Shown: one piece after another, positions 17,434 to 25,437 of the stretch | Position numbering within the stretch: position 1 is the first letter of the stretch | Layout of the letters: every line of letters begins with the position of its first letter | NCBI GenBank assembly: GCA_016841955.1 | Contig: JAENYE010000001.1 | Location: 818,025-882,024, forward strand | Length of the DNA: 64,000 nucleotides | Direction: 5' to 3' | Source of the DNA: Methanobacteriota archaeon | GTDB taxonomy: Archaea; Halobacteriota; Methanomicrobia; Methanomicrobiales; Methanoculleaceae | Position numbers and translations under genes: made by a program | The notes under the pieces: generated by a model | The model's database searches: none | The model's input: only the letters and a program-made list of their open reading frames with translations | What the model was told of the DNA's origin: nothing

Positions 17434-17619
17434 ATGCCGGTAATAACCATTCGTATGGCAGAGGGGCGGACGCTTGAACAGAAACGGATACTCGCAGACG
17501 AGATCACCGCCGCGGTCACGAAGACGTTCGGTGTCGACCCGCAGGTGGTTACCCTCTTCTTCGAGGAACTCAAGACCGAGAACATCGCACGGGCGGGAAA
17601 ACTCCTCTCGGAGTCGTAG
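17434..17619 (+). CDS. 4-oxalocrotonate tautomerase-family protein
   Basis: The 61-residue protein starts MPVITIRMAEGRTLEQKR. After removal of Met, the exposed Pro is the catalytic base of this family, and the length matches the 60-70 residue subunits that form hexamers. Substrate is unknown; archaeal members often accept enol/keto compounds promiscuously. It sits between the prenyl synthase and a small hypothetical gene on the same strand. Confidence 0.9.
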   Translation: MPVITIRMAEGRTLEQKRILADEITAAVTKTFGVDPQVVTLFFEELKTENIARAGKLLSES

Positions 17620-17682
17620 TCCCTTGATTGGCGAACACTTTTTTGCCGGAAGAAGTCTCAAACCCCGGGAGTGAACGGCATC

Positions 17683-18030
17683 ATGGCGCGCGAACTTGAC
17701 GAGAAGGACTTTGCCATCCTGCGGAAACTGGCCCCCGAATACAGCGGGATCCTCTGCCCGGAGTCAGGGCACGAGTTCCACTCGATCCTCCCCCCGGTCT
17801 CAAACCACATCGCGACGGACGAGGAGGATTTTGCCCGGCGGGTCTGCCGCCTCTCGGACGAGGACTGGGACTACCTCACCGACCAGATTGTCTCCGGCCG
17901 GGAAGACCTCGGGTGCATGCCACAAGAGGATATCGAGACCATCCTCGCCCGCATCCGGGAGGCGGTATCGGATGAGGCGGCTGAGAGGGTCCGCAGGCTC
18001 TACCACCTCTCCGGGTGCGGGATGCTGTAG
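17683..18030 (+). CDS. Conserved hypothetical protein (115 aa)
   Basis: I use the ATG at 17683 because GGGAGTGA lies at good distance; an in-frame GTG at 17671 is within that ribosome site. The protein is acidic and mostly helical (LDEKDFAILRKLAPEYSGIL, then EDIETILARIREAVSDEAAERVRRLYHL). It may be a small helical-bundle protein. The C-terminal SGCGML resembles no tag I know. Function is not predicted. Confidence 0.7.
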   Translation: MARELDEKDFAILRKLAPEYSGILCPESGHEFHSILPPVSNHIATDEEDFARRVCRLSDEDWDYLTDQIVSGREDLGCMPQEDIETILARIREAVSDEAAERVRRLYHLSGCGML

Positions 18031-18081
18031 CGACTGGCCGCATCCGGTAACGGTATATGCCCCGGCGACGACCAGACCTTC

Positions 18082-18564
18082 ATGGAATTAAAAGAGCAAC
18101 TCACCGGCGTCCCCGGGATGCTCCGGCCGTTCAAGGCATACCTCCGCGAGGCAGGGCTCGATGCGGGCGACCAGGTCGTTTACTACGGCTGCCCCGGCAC
18201 CTGCACCCCCTTCATCGAACTCCTGGGGTTCGCCGTCCGGGATCTCCCTATCGAGCAGGTCTATGTGCCCTACGCGGACGAGGCGGCGGCAAAGGCGATC
18301 CGCCCGGTCGGGGGTGTCGGGATGCAGGTCTCCGGCGACGCGGTCCGCGTCGATCCGAAGGTGATCGTCCTGATGGGCGGGCTTTCGATGCCGGGCGTCC
18401 CGGTCGAGAAAGAGGCGATGCAGGCGGCCGTCGGCGCCCATACGGGGGCGAAGGTCGTGGGCATCTGCTTCATGCAGATGTTTGAGAAGGCGGGATGGCT
18501 CGATACCTTCGACTTCGACCTGATCATCGATGCTGCCATCGACCCGGTCAGGGTCTGGCGGTGA
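18082..18564 (+). CDS. DUF2124-family protein
   Basis: The 160-residue protein matches DUF2124, a family almost limited to methanogens. It has YYGCPGTCTPFIELLGFAVRD near the N-terminus with two close Cys, and a central VIVLMGGLSMPG before a VGICFMQMFEKAGW segment. The alternating hydrophobic strands and helices suggest a Rossmann-like fold. Biochemical role is not known to me. Its 3' end overlaps the end of the convergent kinase gene by 17 bases. Confidence 0.85.
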   Translation: MELKEQLTGVPGMLRPFKAYLREAGLDAGDQVVYYGCPGTCTPFIELLGFAVRDLPIEQVYVPYADEAAAKAIRPVGGVGMQVSGDAVRVDPKVIVLMGGLSMPGVPVEKEAMQAAVGAHTGAKVVGICFMQMFEKAGWLDTFDFDLIIDAAIDPVRVWR

Positions 18565-19984
18565 TCAACCGGTCGGCCGCTGGCATCCTCTGCACCGGCG
18601 GCTCCCGCGTCCGGTCGGACCGGGGGAGGGTGAACCGGAACGCCGCGCCGCATTCGGGATGCTCCGGCACCCGGTCCTCGACCCACACCCGGCCACCGTA
18701 GCGCTCGATCAGGGTGCGGGTGATGTAGAGGCCGAGTCCTTTCCCGCTCCGGGTGCTCGTGCCCCGGACAAAGCGGGTGAAGAGGATGGGTTTGACCGCG
18801 TCGGGCACCCCCGGCCCGGTATCCTCGACCGAGACCCCGACCGTCCCGTCGCCCTTCTCGACGCGGACGTTGATCTCGACTCCGGGCTCTCCGAACTTGA
18901 TACTGTTGCCGATGAGGTTCGCAAAGACCTCCTGAAGGAGGTCGTCGGCCATAACCCGGACCGGCTTTCCTTCGTAGGCAATCCCGGCATCGGGATGGTG
19001 GGCGATCTCGGCCCTGATGACGGTGTCGAGGTCGACGGGTTTTGTCGTCGTCTCATGGGAATGCAGCCGCCGGATCGTTGAGACGTTCTGGATGATCTCG
19101 ATGCTCCGGCTGATGCCGCCTCTGAGTTTCCGGACCATCTCCCTCTGCTTTCCCTCCAGCATGTCGACCAGCAGGTCGGCATAGCCGAGCGTGACGGCGT
19201 TGGCGTTGTTGATATCGTGCGCCATGATGTCGAGGTAGAGGTTCGCCTCGTCGTGGGCCTCCCGCAGCGCTTCCTCGGCTCTGATCCGGTCGGTGATGTC
19301 GGCTCCCGAACCGATCACCCCGATCGGCCGGCCGTCGTCGCCGGTAAGCACGGTGTCCTGCCACGCGAGGATCAGTTCGTCCCCGCTCCGCGTGACGACC
19401 GGGTTCTCCCGGCGGCCGGGGAAGGCAGCGTTCCGGGCGATCGCGGCATCGAAGTCCTGCCGCCGCGTCTCCCGGGATACTTCGGGGACGATGGTTGCAA
19501 ACCAGTTCCTCCCGAGCAGTTCCTCCTCGCGGTAACCGAGCAGTTCGCAGCCGTGGCGGTTGACGGCCCGGATGGTATGGTTTGCGTCGATGACGACGAA
19601 GAGGACGGCCGCCACGTCAAGGTAACGCTGCGCAAGGTCCCTCTGTTTCTTCACCTCGCGCTCCCGCCTTTTGAGCTGCTCGGAGAGGGAGGCGACGACG
19701 GAGGCGATGACGACGAACATCAGTGCGCGTCCGTAATCGTTCAGCGTCAGGATCTCGGGCCTGTACAGGAGGCTGCTGACGACGACGAGCCCACCGAGGA
19801 AGATGGCGACCAGGATGCTCCGCTTCTCCCACCAGAGCGCGGTCAGGATGATCGGGATGTAGAAGAAGTGCGAAAAGACGGTCCCGAGCATCAGGACGGT
19901 GTGGAAGTAGTAGGTCAGGAGGATCGATATGGCAAGGAGGGCCATGATGATGGCCACTCGCTGGTTTTCGGTAAGGGTAGTCAC
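18548..19984 (-). CDS. Membrane PAS-domain histidine kinase
   Basis: The protein of about 478 residues starts with four hydrophobic helices (about residues 8-115), a short coiled coil, one PAS domain (about 120-240) and a kinase core. The phosphoacceptor helix carries LDIMAHDINNAN, and the ATPase domain carries NLIGNSIKFGEPG (N box), VEDTGPGVP (G1) and SGKGLGLYITRTL (G2). This atypical H-box is shared with the kinases at 47645 and 53956. I use the GTG at 19984, with GAGGTG just upstream. No response regulator is adjacent, so its partner is unknown. Confidence 0.9.
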   Translation of the reverse strand: MTTLTENQRVAIIMALLAISILLTYYFHTVLMLGTVFSHFFYIPIILTALWWEKRSILVAIFLGGLVVVSSLLYRPEILTLNDYGRALMFVVIASVVASLSEQLKRREREVKKQRDLAQRYLDVAAVLFVVIDANHTIRAVNRHGCELLGYREEELLGRNWFATIVPEVSRETRRQDFDAAIARNAAFPGRRENPVVTRSGDELILAWQDTVLTGDDGRPIGVIGSGADITDRIRAEEALREAHDEANLYLDIMAHDINNANAVTLGYADLLVDMLEGKQREMVRKLRGGISRSIEIIQNVSTIRRLHSHETTTKPVDLDTVIRAEIAHHPDAGIAYEGKPVRVMADDLLQEVFANLIGNSIKFGEPGVEINVRVEKGDGTVGVSVEDTGPGVPDAVKPILFTRFVRGTSTRSGKGLGLYITRTLIERYGGRVWVEDRVPEHPECGAAFRFTLPRSDRTREPPVQRMPAADRLITARP

Positions 19985-20005
19985 GGGGTGCCCACCTCGA
20001 GTACC

Positions 20006-20033
20006 GATATATATAATCTCCAGCATATAAAAA
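20006..20033 (-). promoter_or_regulatory. Tandem TATA-like elements before the membrane kinase gene
   Basis: Two AT-rich boxes on the minus strand, TTATATATATC (about 20006-20016) and TTTTTATATG (about 20023-20033), lie 25-45 bases before the GTG at 19984. The farther box would give a transcript that includes the GAGGTG site, the nearer one an almost leaderless mRNA. Confidence 0.45.
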
Positions 20034-20397
20034 TATCTGCATTTAAATTATCCGCAGATTCTGGCGGATTCTCCGGCGATTCCCTGGGAGGGGAGCGATC
20101 TGGCGGGCAGCAGGACGCCACGGGCCGGCCGGGTACGTGACCGGCGTCCTATGGGCGGGGAAGGAACGGGAGGGTCCCCGCAGCTCTCCCGATACGAGAG
20201 TATTCTGCCGGATGCGGCCGGTTTTCTGCAAACTGCCTATATTTAATAGATCGTAGAGCAAAACTATTCCAACCGCCTGCTTCACCGGAGCGGCTGCCCG
20301 GAGGGCCGCATCGCGTGAAGCGGTACCGTGCAACGCACCGTGGCGCAACCTGCCCGGGAAGACCCCGGCGCCACGAAACGCACCCGCTGGTGAATCC
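20034..20397. other. Long leader or intergenic region before the VirB4-like ATPase gene
   Basis: About 360 bases without a gene. A TATA-like stretch CTATATTTAATAG at about 20236-20248 points toward the ATPase gene and would leave a leader of about 130 bases. I see several GC-rich potential hairpins but no known riboswitch pattern, and no member of the hairpin repeat family. Confidence 0.4.
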
Positions 20398-22722
20398 GTG
20401 TCAACAGACCTTACCGAAGCACTCAAAGCGATGGGCTATGCAGATGCCGGGATCCGTACCCTGGTGGAGTCGTTCCCTCCCGCCGTCATCGAGTACCTGC
20501 GGGACTTCCGGCTGCAGGAGGTCCACGACATCGTCGAGACACTCCTCTATATCTACATCGCCCAGAACAGCGCGTCATCCCGGGGGGAAGGGGAGGGCGT
20601 GGTCGAACAGAGTTGTTACGCCTATACGTCGGGGCCGCTCTTTGCGCTCAGGCAGGTCGACCTCATCGAGTCCACCTCCTGGCACGGCACGACGGTGATC
20701 AGGGCGACCTCCGCCGGAGAAGCGATCGCCCGGCCGCTGATGGAGGCGCGGCTCCAGGCGCTGGATATCCCCCGACTGGCGCGCGAGATCCACGAGGTCG
20801 TCCCGGCCCTCCTCGCGGGGACCGTGAAGGGGTCGTTTGTCAACAAGACCTTCCCGTCCACGCTCCCCCGCACCGAAGAGACGTTCGTCAGTTTCCTCCT
20901 CAACAACAGTCCCGGCCTCTTTGAGGAGTGCGAGCGGTTCGCCGCCCGGCTCAGGGCCGCCGGGTGCGCGGTCCTTGCCTACGCCTACGATCTCGACGGG
21001 TCCGGGGTCGACGGGGTCGTCTACACCTTTCCGCCGGAGTTTGCGTACATCCTCAAGGGGATGCTCGAGACGATCGACCCGGGGGTCCGGGAGCACTACG
21101 ACATGCTCCTGGAGTCGTTCTATTCGACGTTCACCGTTCTGCGCTACCTCGTCGTAGGCGAGGACTACGACCGTATCCGGGCATCGCCGGCTCACCGCCG
21201 CGAACTGACACGGGTGCTTTCCCTGCTCACCGACGCGATCTACGTCCTCGACGGGGTGCGCGAGGACGATGGGGTCGACCTTGCCCGGTTCATCGTCAAG
21301 GATCGGAACCTCTACGAAATGCGCCTCCGCGACCTCGGGCGGGAGCTGATGGCCGACGTTGCCGCGAAGATCGTCATCGACCGGCCGGCCCCTGCGGCGG
21401 AGCCTCTCCCTCCCCGTGAAGAGCCTTCCTTCGTCCTGGAGGAGGTCCCGGCCGCAACTCCTGTTCCTCCGGCCGAAGAGGAGGAAGAAGACGGGTGGGA
21501 CGAGACCTTCTTCGCCGACGAAACAGAAGAGGAGCCGGAAGAAGAGGAGGAAGAGTTCCCGCTCCCGCCGCCGCCCGCGCTCCGCCGGTTCGTCACACCC
21601 CCTCCGGCCCCCGTAATCCGGCCCGCCCCGGAACCGGCACCCATCCGTTCCAACGGACTCGACATCTTCCTCGGCCACGCCCCGGACGGGCGGCAGGTCG
21701 ACTGGTCGCCGGGACAGCTCAACAACGGCCACATGATCATCCTCGGCGGCTCGGGCGCCGGCAAGACCGAGACGATCCGGTGCATCGCATCGGAGCTCGC
21801 GGCACAGGCGATGCCGGTCGTCCTGATCGACTTCCACGGGGACATGGCCGCGAGCAACGGGGATATACGGTCCTACAAGATCCGCGAGGGCGGGCAGTAC
21901 TACTTCAACCCGCTGGAGCTCGATCCTTCCATCGACGAGATCACCCCCCTCCGGGCCACCTCGGACTTCGTCGACGCTATCTCCATCAACTTCCCGACGC
22001 TCGGCATCCAGCAACGCAGGAAGATCAAGAACATCATCAAGGACTGTTACCGGCTCTCGGGGATCACGGGGAACACCGAGACCTGGACGCGGGTGCTCGA
22101 CTTCGACGACATCGAGGGCGAGATCATGGGCTGCGAGGACGAGGCGATCCCGGCCTATCTCGAGGACATCTTCGACTACAAACTCTTCTCGGGGGAGGAG
22201 AAGATCTCCCTCCCCACGATCCTCTCCGGCGGGATCACTCACATCAACCTAAACGCCCTCCCGGAGAACCTGCGCTACCTCTTTGCAGACCTCTTCCTCC
22301 GGCGGATCTACTACACCCTCCAGGCGACGGGCGAGATCCCGCGCGGGACGGAGGACGAGCGGGCGAAGTTCCGGCTCTTCGTCATCGTCGACGAGGCGAA
22401 ACTCCTGGTGAGCCAGAAGAGTGGCTCGAAGACGGCGATCAAGGCGGTCCTGAACAAGTACGCCACCGAGATGCGGAAGTTCGGGGTCTCGCTGATCCTC
22501 GCGTCGCAGCTGATCGCCCACTTCAACGAGGAGATCCTCGCGAACATCGCCGTGAAGTTCTGCATGCGGTCCGAGAACAAGAAGCAGGCCCAGGAGAACG
22601 CCAAGTTCTTCGAGGTGAGCGAGAAGGATCTCCTCAACTTCCAGCCGGGGGAGGGTATCCTGATCATCGGCTCGGAGAAGATGAACGTCCGGATCGTCCC
22701 TGCGTCCGGGCGAAACTCCTAG
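20398..22722 (+). CDS. VirB4/HerA-like ATPase with a unique N-terminal half
   Basis: The 774-residue protein has three parts. Residues 1-340 are an uncharacterised helical region. Residues 340-430 are an acidic and Pro-rich linker (runs of Glu and Pro). Residues 430-774 are a P-loop ATPase with Walker A GGSGAGKTE near 450, Walker B LFVIVDEAKLL near 660, and the late LASQL sensor segment of the HerA/VirB4/FtsK group. Such motors move DNA or protein. No nuclease (NurA), relaxase or secretion gene is adjacent, so the role is open. The GTG start has GGTGA upstream. It is monocistronic and followed by hairpin repeat array D. Confidence 0.85.
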   Translation: MSTDLTEALKAMGYADAGIRTLVESFPPAVIEYLRDFRLQEVHDIVETLLYIYIAQNSASSRGEGEGVVEQSCYAYTSGPLFALRQVDLIESTSWHGTTVIRATSAGEAIARPLMEARLQALDIPRLAREIHEVVPALLAGTVKGSFVNKTFPSTLPRTEETFVSFLLNNSPGLFEECERFAARLRAAGCAVLAYAYDLDGSGVDGVVYTFPPEFAYILKGMLETIDPGVREHYDMLLESFYSTFTVLRYLVVGEDYDRIRASPAHRRELTRVLSLLTDAIYVLDGVREDDGVDLARFIVKDRNLYEMRLRDLGRELMADVAAKIVIDRPAPAAEPLPPREEPSFVLEEVPAATPVPPAEEEEEDGWDETFFADETEEEPEEEEEEFPLPPPPALRRFVTPPPAPVIRPAPEPAPIRSNGLDIFLGHAPDGRQVDWSPGQLNNGHMIILGGSGAGKTETIRCIASELAAQAMPVVLIDFHGDMAASNGDIRSYKIREGGQYYFNPLELDPSIDEITPLRATSDFVDAISINFPTLGIQQRRKIKNIIKDCYRLSGITGNTETWTRVLDFDDIEGEIMGCEDEAIPAYLEDIFDYKLFSGEEKISLPTILSGGITHINLNALPENLRYLFADLFLRRIYYTLQATGEIPRGTEDERAKFRLFVIVDEAKLLVSQKSGSKTAIKAVLNKYATEMRKFGVSLILASQLIAHFNEEILANIAVKFCMRSENKKQAQENAKFFEVSEKDLLNFQPGEGILIIGSEKMNVRIVPASGRNS

Positions 22723-22759
22723 ACCCGATACTTCGCTCATTTTTGCGCCCGGCATCGGG

Positions 22760-23095
22760 GAAGTCGTTCTTCGCGGTCGCACCTTCGGTCTTCTCATGCT
22801 CACTACGTTCGCACTTCGAAACCCTTCGGGTTTCTCGAACTCCGTCCCTTCAGGACGTCGTTCTGTGGAACGTCGCACTTCGCTTGAGCTGATTGTAGGG
22901 AGAATGATACGGCCTCACGCGAAGCCGCGAAGAACGCGAAGTTTGGTATAGTTCCCTGCAACTCCCCTTTGCACCTGACGGTGCTCAAACTCCTTCCCCT
23001 CCGCACCTAGCGGTGCTCATGCGACGGACGGAACGTCCGTCGCACTTCGGAGAAGTCGTTCTTCGCGTCTTCGCGTCTTTCGCGTGAGGAAGTCG
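22760..23095. repeat. Modular hairpin repeat, array D (largest in window)
   Basis: Modules include AAACCC-TTC-GGGTTT (22819-22833), CGTCC-CTTCA-GGACG (22843-22857), GCACC-TGAC-GGTGC (22971-22984), GCACC-TAGC-GGTGC (23003-23016) and GACGGACG-GAA-CGTCCGTC (23023-23041). The mirrored core CTTCGCTTGAG / CCTCACGCGAAG with a short spacer lies at about 22878-22925, and the array ends with CTTCGCGTCTTTCGCGTGAG. It separates the ATPase gene from the phosphoesterase gene. Confidence 0.85.
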
Positions 23096-23187
23096 GTGGT
23101 TTGGCCTCCGGCGGGCTTCCTCAAAGACTTTAGCGAAGCACCGGGATCGGGAAAACCCTTATCCCCCGGTAGCGCCGGAGTTCCCGT

Positions 23188-23781
23188 ATGGCAGGACCGG
23201 ATCCGCTTGATAAGTATCGCGAGAAGAGGGACTTCTCCCGGACACCGGAGCCGCCGGGGGAACGGAAGGCGACCTCCCACCCCGTCTTTGTCATCCAGAA
23301 GCACCACGCGACCACGCTCCACTACGACTTCCGCCTGGAAGTCGACGGCGTGCTGAAGTCCTGGGCGGTCCCGAAGGGACCGTCTGTCGACCCGAAGGAG
23401 AAGCGCCTCGCCGTCCCGACAGACGATCACCCCCTCGACTACGCCGACTTCGAGGATGTCATCCCGGCGGGGAGCTACGGGGCCGGAACGGTCCTCGTCT
23501 GGGACCGGGGAACCTACCGGAACCTCACGCGGAAGGAGGGGCGGGAGGTCGGGGTCGCCGAGGCCGTGAGAAGGGGCCACATCTCCGTCTGGCTCGAGGG
23601 GGAGAAGATCCGGGGCGGGTATGCCCTCACCCGCTTCAGGACCGGGAAGGGCGAGGCCTGGCTTCTCGTGAAGATGGACGATACAGAGGCAGACCCCGGC
23701 CAAAACCTGGTCGCGACGGAGCCCCGGTCGGTCGTCTCCAACCGGACGCTCGAGGAGATCGCGTCGGGGAGGGATGAGTGA
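23188..23781 (+). CDS. Stand-alone LigD-type DNA repair 3'-phosphoesterase
   Basis: The 197-residue protein matches the phosphoesterase domain of bacterial LigD: KYREKRDFSRTPEP at the N-terminus, then HHATTLHYDFRLEVDGVLKSWAVPKGPS, then FEDVIPAGSYGAGTVLVWDRGTY, which hold the metal-binding His/Asp and catalytic His/Arg residues. The enzyme trims 3'-phosphate and 3'-ribonucleotide ends during DNA break repair. In several archaea it occurs free of ligase and polymerase domains, as here. Its TGA overlaps the ATG of a small zinc-finger gene. No Ku or ligase gene is adjacent. Confidence 0.92.
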   Translation: MAGPDPLDKYREKRDFSRTPEPPGERKATSHPVFVIQKHHATTLHYDFRLEVDGVLKSWAVPKGPSVDPKEKRLAVPTDDHPLDYADFEDVIPAGSYGAGTVLVWDRGTYRNLTRKEGREVGVAEAVRRGHISVWLEGEKIRGGYALTRFRTGKGEAWLLVKMDDTEADPGQNLVATEPRSVVSNRTLEEIASGRDE

Positions 23782-23933
23782 TGGGCGAACCCCCGCGGAG
23801 GAGAAGGGTCCCCGATTTTCCCGTGGAGACGGGTGAGTTCATCTGTCCTGTCTGCGGCAGGCAGTATCCCACGCTCGAAGACCTCCATGCCCACGTCCGG
23901 CGAGCACACCGGCGCCCCCCGGAGGTCCGGTGA
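23781..23933 (+). CDS. Small C2H2 zinc-finger protein coupled to the phosphoesterase
   Basis: The ATG overlaps the TGA of the phosphoesterase gene (TGATG). The 50-residue product has a basic N-terminus (RRRR), then CPVC, and HAHVRRAH, giving Cys-x2-Cys-x12-His-x4-His, a classical C2H2 finger with the hydrophobic Leu in place. It probably binds nucleic acid or a protein, perhaps helping the repair enzyme find ends (inference). It is too short for usual gene-finding cut-offs. Confidence 0.75.
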   Translation: MGEPPRRRRVPDFPVETGEFICPVCGRQYPTLEDLHAHVRRAHRRPPEVR

Positions 23934-24489
23934 GGGCACCCGTCTGCGGCAGGTCCCTGCCCCGGGCTCCCGGCGGGGTGCGCGAGGGGGGCCGGGGGTG
24001 CGCGTCGGGTGATGGAGATGCCGGGTCTCCCGCCCCGGCAGGGGTGGTCCCGTAGTCGTCGCCCGGCTGCCTTTCGGTCGGGGTACTGGCCGGTGCGGGA
24101 ACAGATATTTTCAAATCCCGACTTAACGGTTTTTCACTCCTGAAAAGTAATCCGGGAATCGTACCGAGAAAAGAGTTTGTTTTTAAGGCCCCGATAGCCC
24201 GTGAACCCCCGGAGCAGGGGTCCCGGAAAAGATTGGGTGCCGGTGCCGAATCATACTTGGTGTGATTTAATCATGGCAAACAGCATACTCGAGGGCAAAT
24301 GGGCCACGCAAAGTCACCAATTTTGAAATCTGTCAAAAATAAGCCGTAGAATTTCGGATACACAGGGATTGCTCTGGCGTAAACGCGAAATAACCGTTAT
24401 TCTCCATTAGTATGATGGATAAGTTTAAAATCTGAACTATCAAAAATTACAGAGATCAATCGATCGTAGATCCTCTCGAAGGTGAGATC
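23934..24489. other. Intergenic region before the SpeD-like gene
   Basis: About 550 bases. The first 130 bases are very GC-rich, then composition shifts to AT-rich from about 24100. No convincing gene is visible; an ATG at 24273 opens only 17 codons. The stretch near 24290-24320 holds GGGCAAA and ACGCAAAG, which recall c-di-GMP-I riboswitch motifs, but the intervening hairpin is missing. A TATA-like AAGTTTAAAAT near 24421 may drive the downstream gene, leaving a leader of about 40 bases. Confidence 0.45.
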
Positions 24490-24921
24490 ATGGCTAGTAA
24501 AGTAATGACAAACAACGTTATGGCAGAGACAGTAAGCGACGCGGAGATCGTTGCACAGTTCAAACAACGTGGTTGTTGGGGGCTGTACACGAGCGTGGAC
24601 ATAAAGGGATGCGACCCGGCATCGATCCGGGACGCTGAGAAGATTCGTCAGTTCATCATCGAACTGTGCGACCTTATCGACATGAAGAGGTTCGGCGAAC
24701 CGCAGATCATCCACTTCGGCCCGAATGAGAAGGTCGCAGGGTTCTCCATGACCCAGCTCATCGAGACATCGCTGGTCTCCGGTCACTTCGCGAACGAGAC
24801 CAACGCGGCCTACCTCGATATCTTCAGCTGCAAGGAGTACGAGCCTTCGAAAGCAGCAGAGTTTTGCAGGAACTTTTTTGGAGCAGAGTCGGCAACCTAC
24901 CAGGTACTGTTCAGGGACTGA
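24490..24921 (+). CDS. S-adenosylmethionine decarboxylase-like pyruvoyl enzyme
   Basis: The 143-residue protein has the SpeD fold. Aligned by eye with the bacterial/archaeal ESHxSxHTxPE core, its segment TSLVSGHFANE keeps the self-processing serine (Ser94), a second Ser (Ser97) and His99. YLDIFSC keeps the catalytic Cys (Cys114). The residues flanking the cleavage site differ (Thr for Glu, Leu for His). It should cleave itself to a pyruvoyl enzyme; the substrate may be S-adenosylmethionine for polyamine synthesis or another amino acid, as in SpeD relatives with changed substrate. GGTGAG precedes the ATG. It is a single gene. Confidence 0.8.
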   Translation: MASKVMTNNVMAETVSDAEIVAQFKQRGCWGLYTSVDIKGCDPASIRDAEKIRQFIIELCDLIDMKRFGEPQIIHFGPNEKVAGFSMTQLIETSLVSGHFANETNAAYLDIFSCKEYEPSKAAEFCRNFFGAESATYQVLFRD

Positions 24922-25096
24922 ATACGAACACGACACCCGGCAAACGCTTCACCGGTAATGTATAACGAAAGAGAGCCGCTGCCATCTCCCGCCGGTCTAA
25001 CCGGAGACTGCGGCGGGGCGGCCCCCACCCTCGATTTTCCCTAAGGATTTTGCCCGGAGATCCGGGTTCGGATGTTCGGCTGGATGGCGATATGCG

Positions 25097-25180
25097 ACGT
25101 TCCGACAGGAACGGAGCACGAGCACCGGAGAACGAAGTTCCTCTAGGAACAGAGTTCGAGCACCGGAGGTGCGAGGTGCG
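25097..25180. repeat. Modular hairpin repeat, array E
   Basis: Modules GTTCC-GACA-GGAAC (25099-25112), GTTCC-TCTA-GGAAC (25137-25150) and GCACC-GGA-GGTGC (25160-25172), joined by GGAGCACGAGCACCGGAG-type linkers as in array A. No mirrored CTCACGCGAAG core is present. Confidence 0.8.
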
Positions 25181-25289
25181 CAGTCCCCACGGTCCACTGC
25201 ACCAGGACATTTTCCTCATTCCGGCCGTTTTATTTGTTGCACCTTGCATCAGACGACATTGTTGCCCCGGCCCTGTGATCGGTCACCCC

Positions 25290-25312
25290 GCGAAACCCTT
25301 TCGGGTTTTCAA
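25290..25312. repeat. Modular hairpin repeat, single module F
   Basis: One module, AAACCC-TTTC-GGGTTT (25293-25308), preceded by GCG and followed by TCAAGATC. The stem is the same as a module in array D, so it looks like a remnant of the same family. Confidence 0.6.
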
Positions 25313-25437
25313 GATCCGCCCGGCCTCTCCGAGGCAATCCTATCTTGACAAGGGCCAAGCTGTAGCATTGGAACTGTTCCAGGGACGACTCTCCGGAGAG
25401 GGCTTGAACAAGGTCGAAACGACCAAAAAAAAGAGTT

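Larger units (their letters stand above)
24922..25437. other. Intergenic region between the SpeD-like gene and frhB
   Basis: About 515 bases between convergent genes. It contains hairpin repeat arrays E (about 25097-25180) and F (about 25290-25312). Outside those I see no gene, RNA or clear terminator; a run of A near 25425 on the plus strand reads as T-rich just past the frhB stop on the minus strand and may end the hydrogenase transcript. Confidence 0.5.

Noticed and set aside
24288-24330. Possible c-di-GMP-I riboswitch (GGGCAAA and ACGCAAAG motifs) before the SpeD-like gene
   Set aside because: The hairpin that must separate the two motifs is missing (only about six bases lie between them) and the downstream stem with the tetraloop receptor is not evident. 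A covariance-model search (RF01051) would settle it; no hit would confirm rejection.
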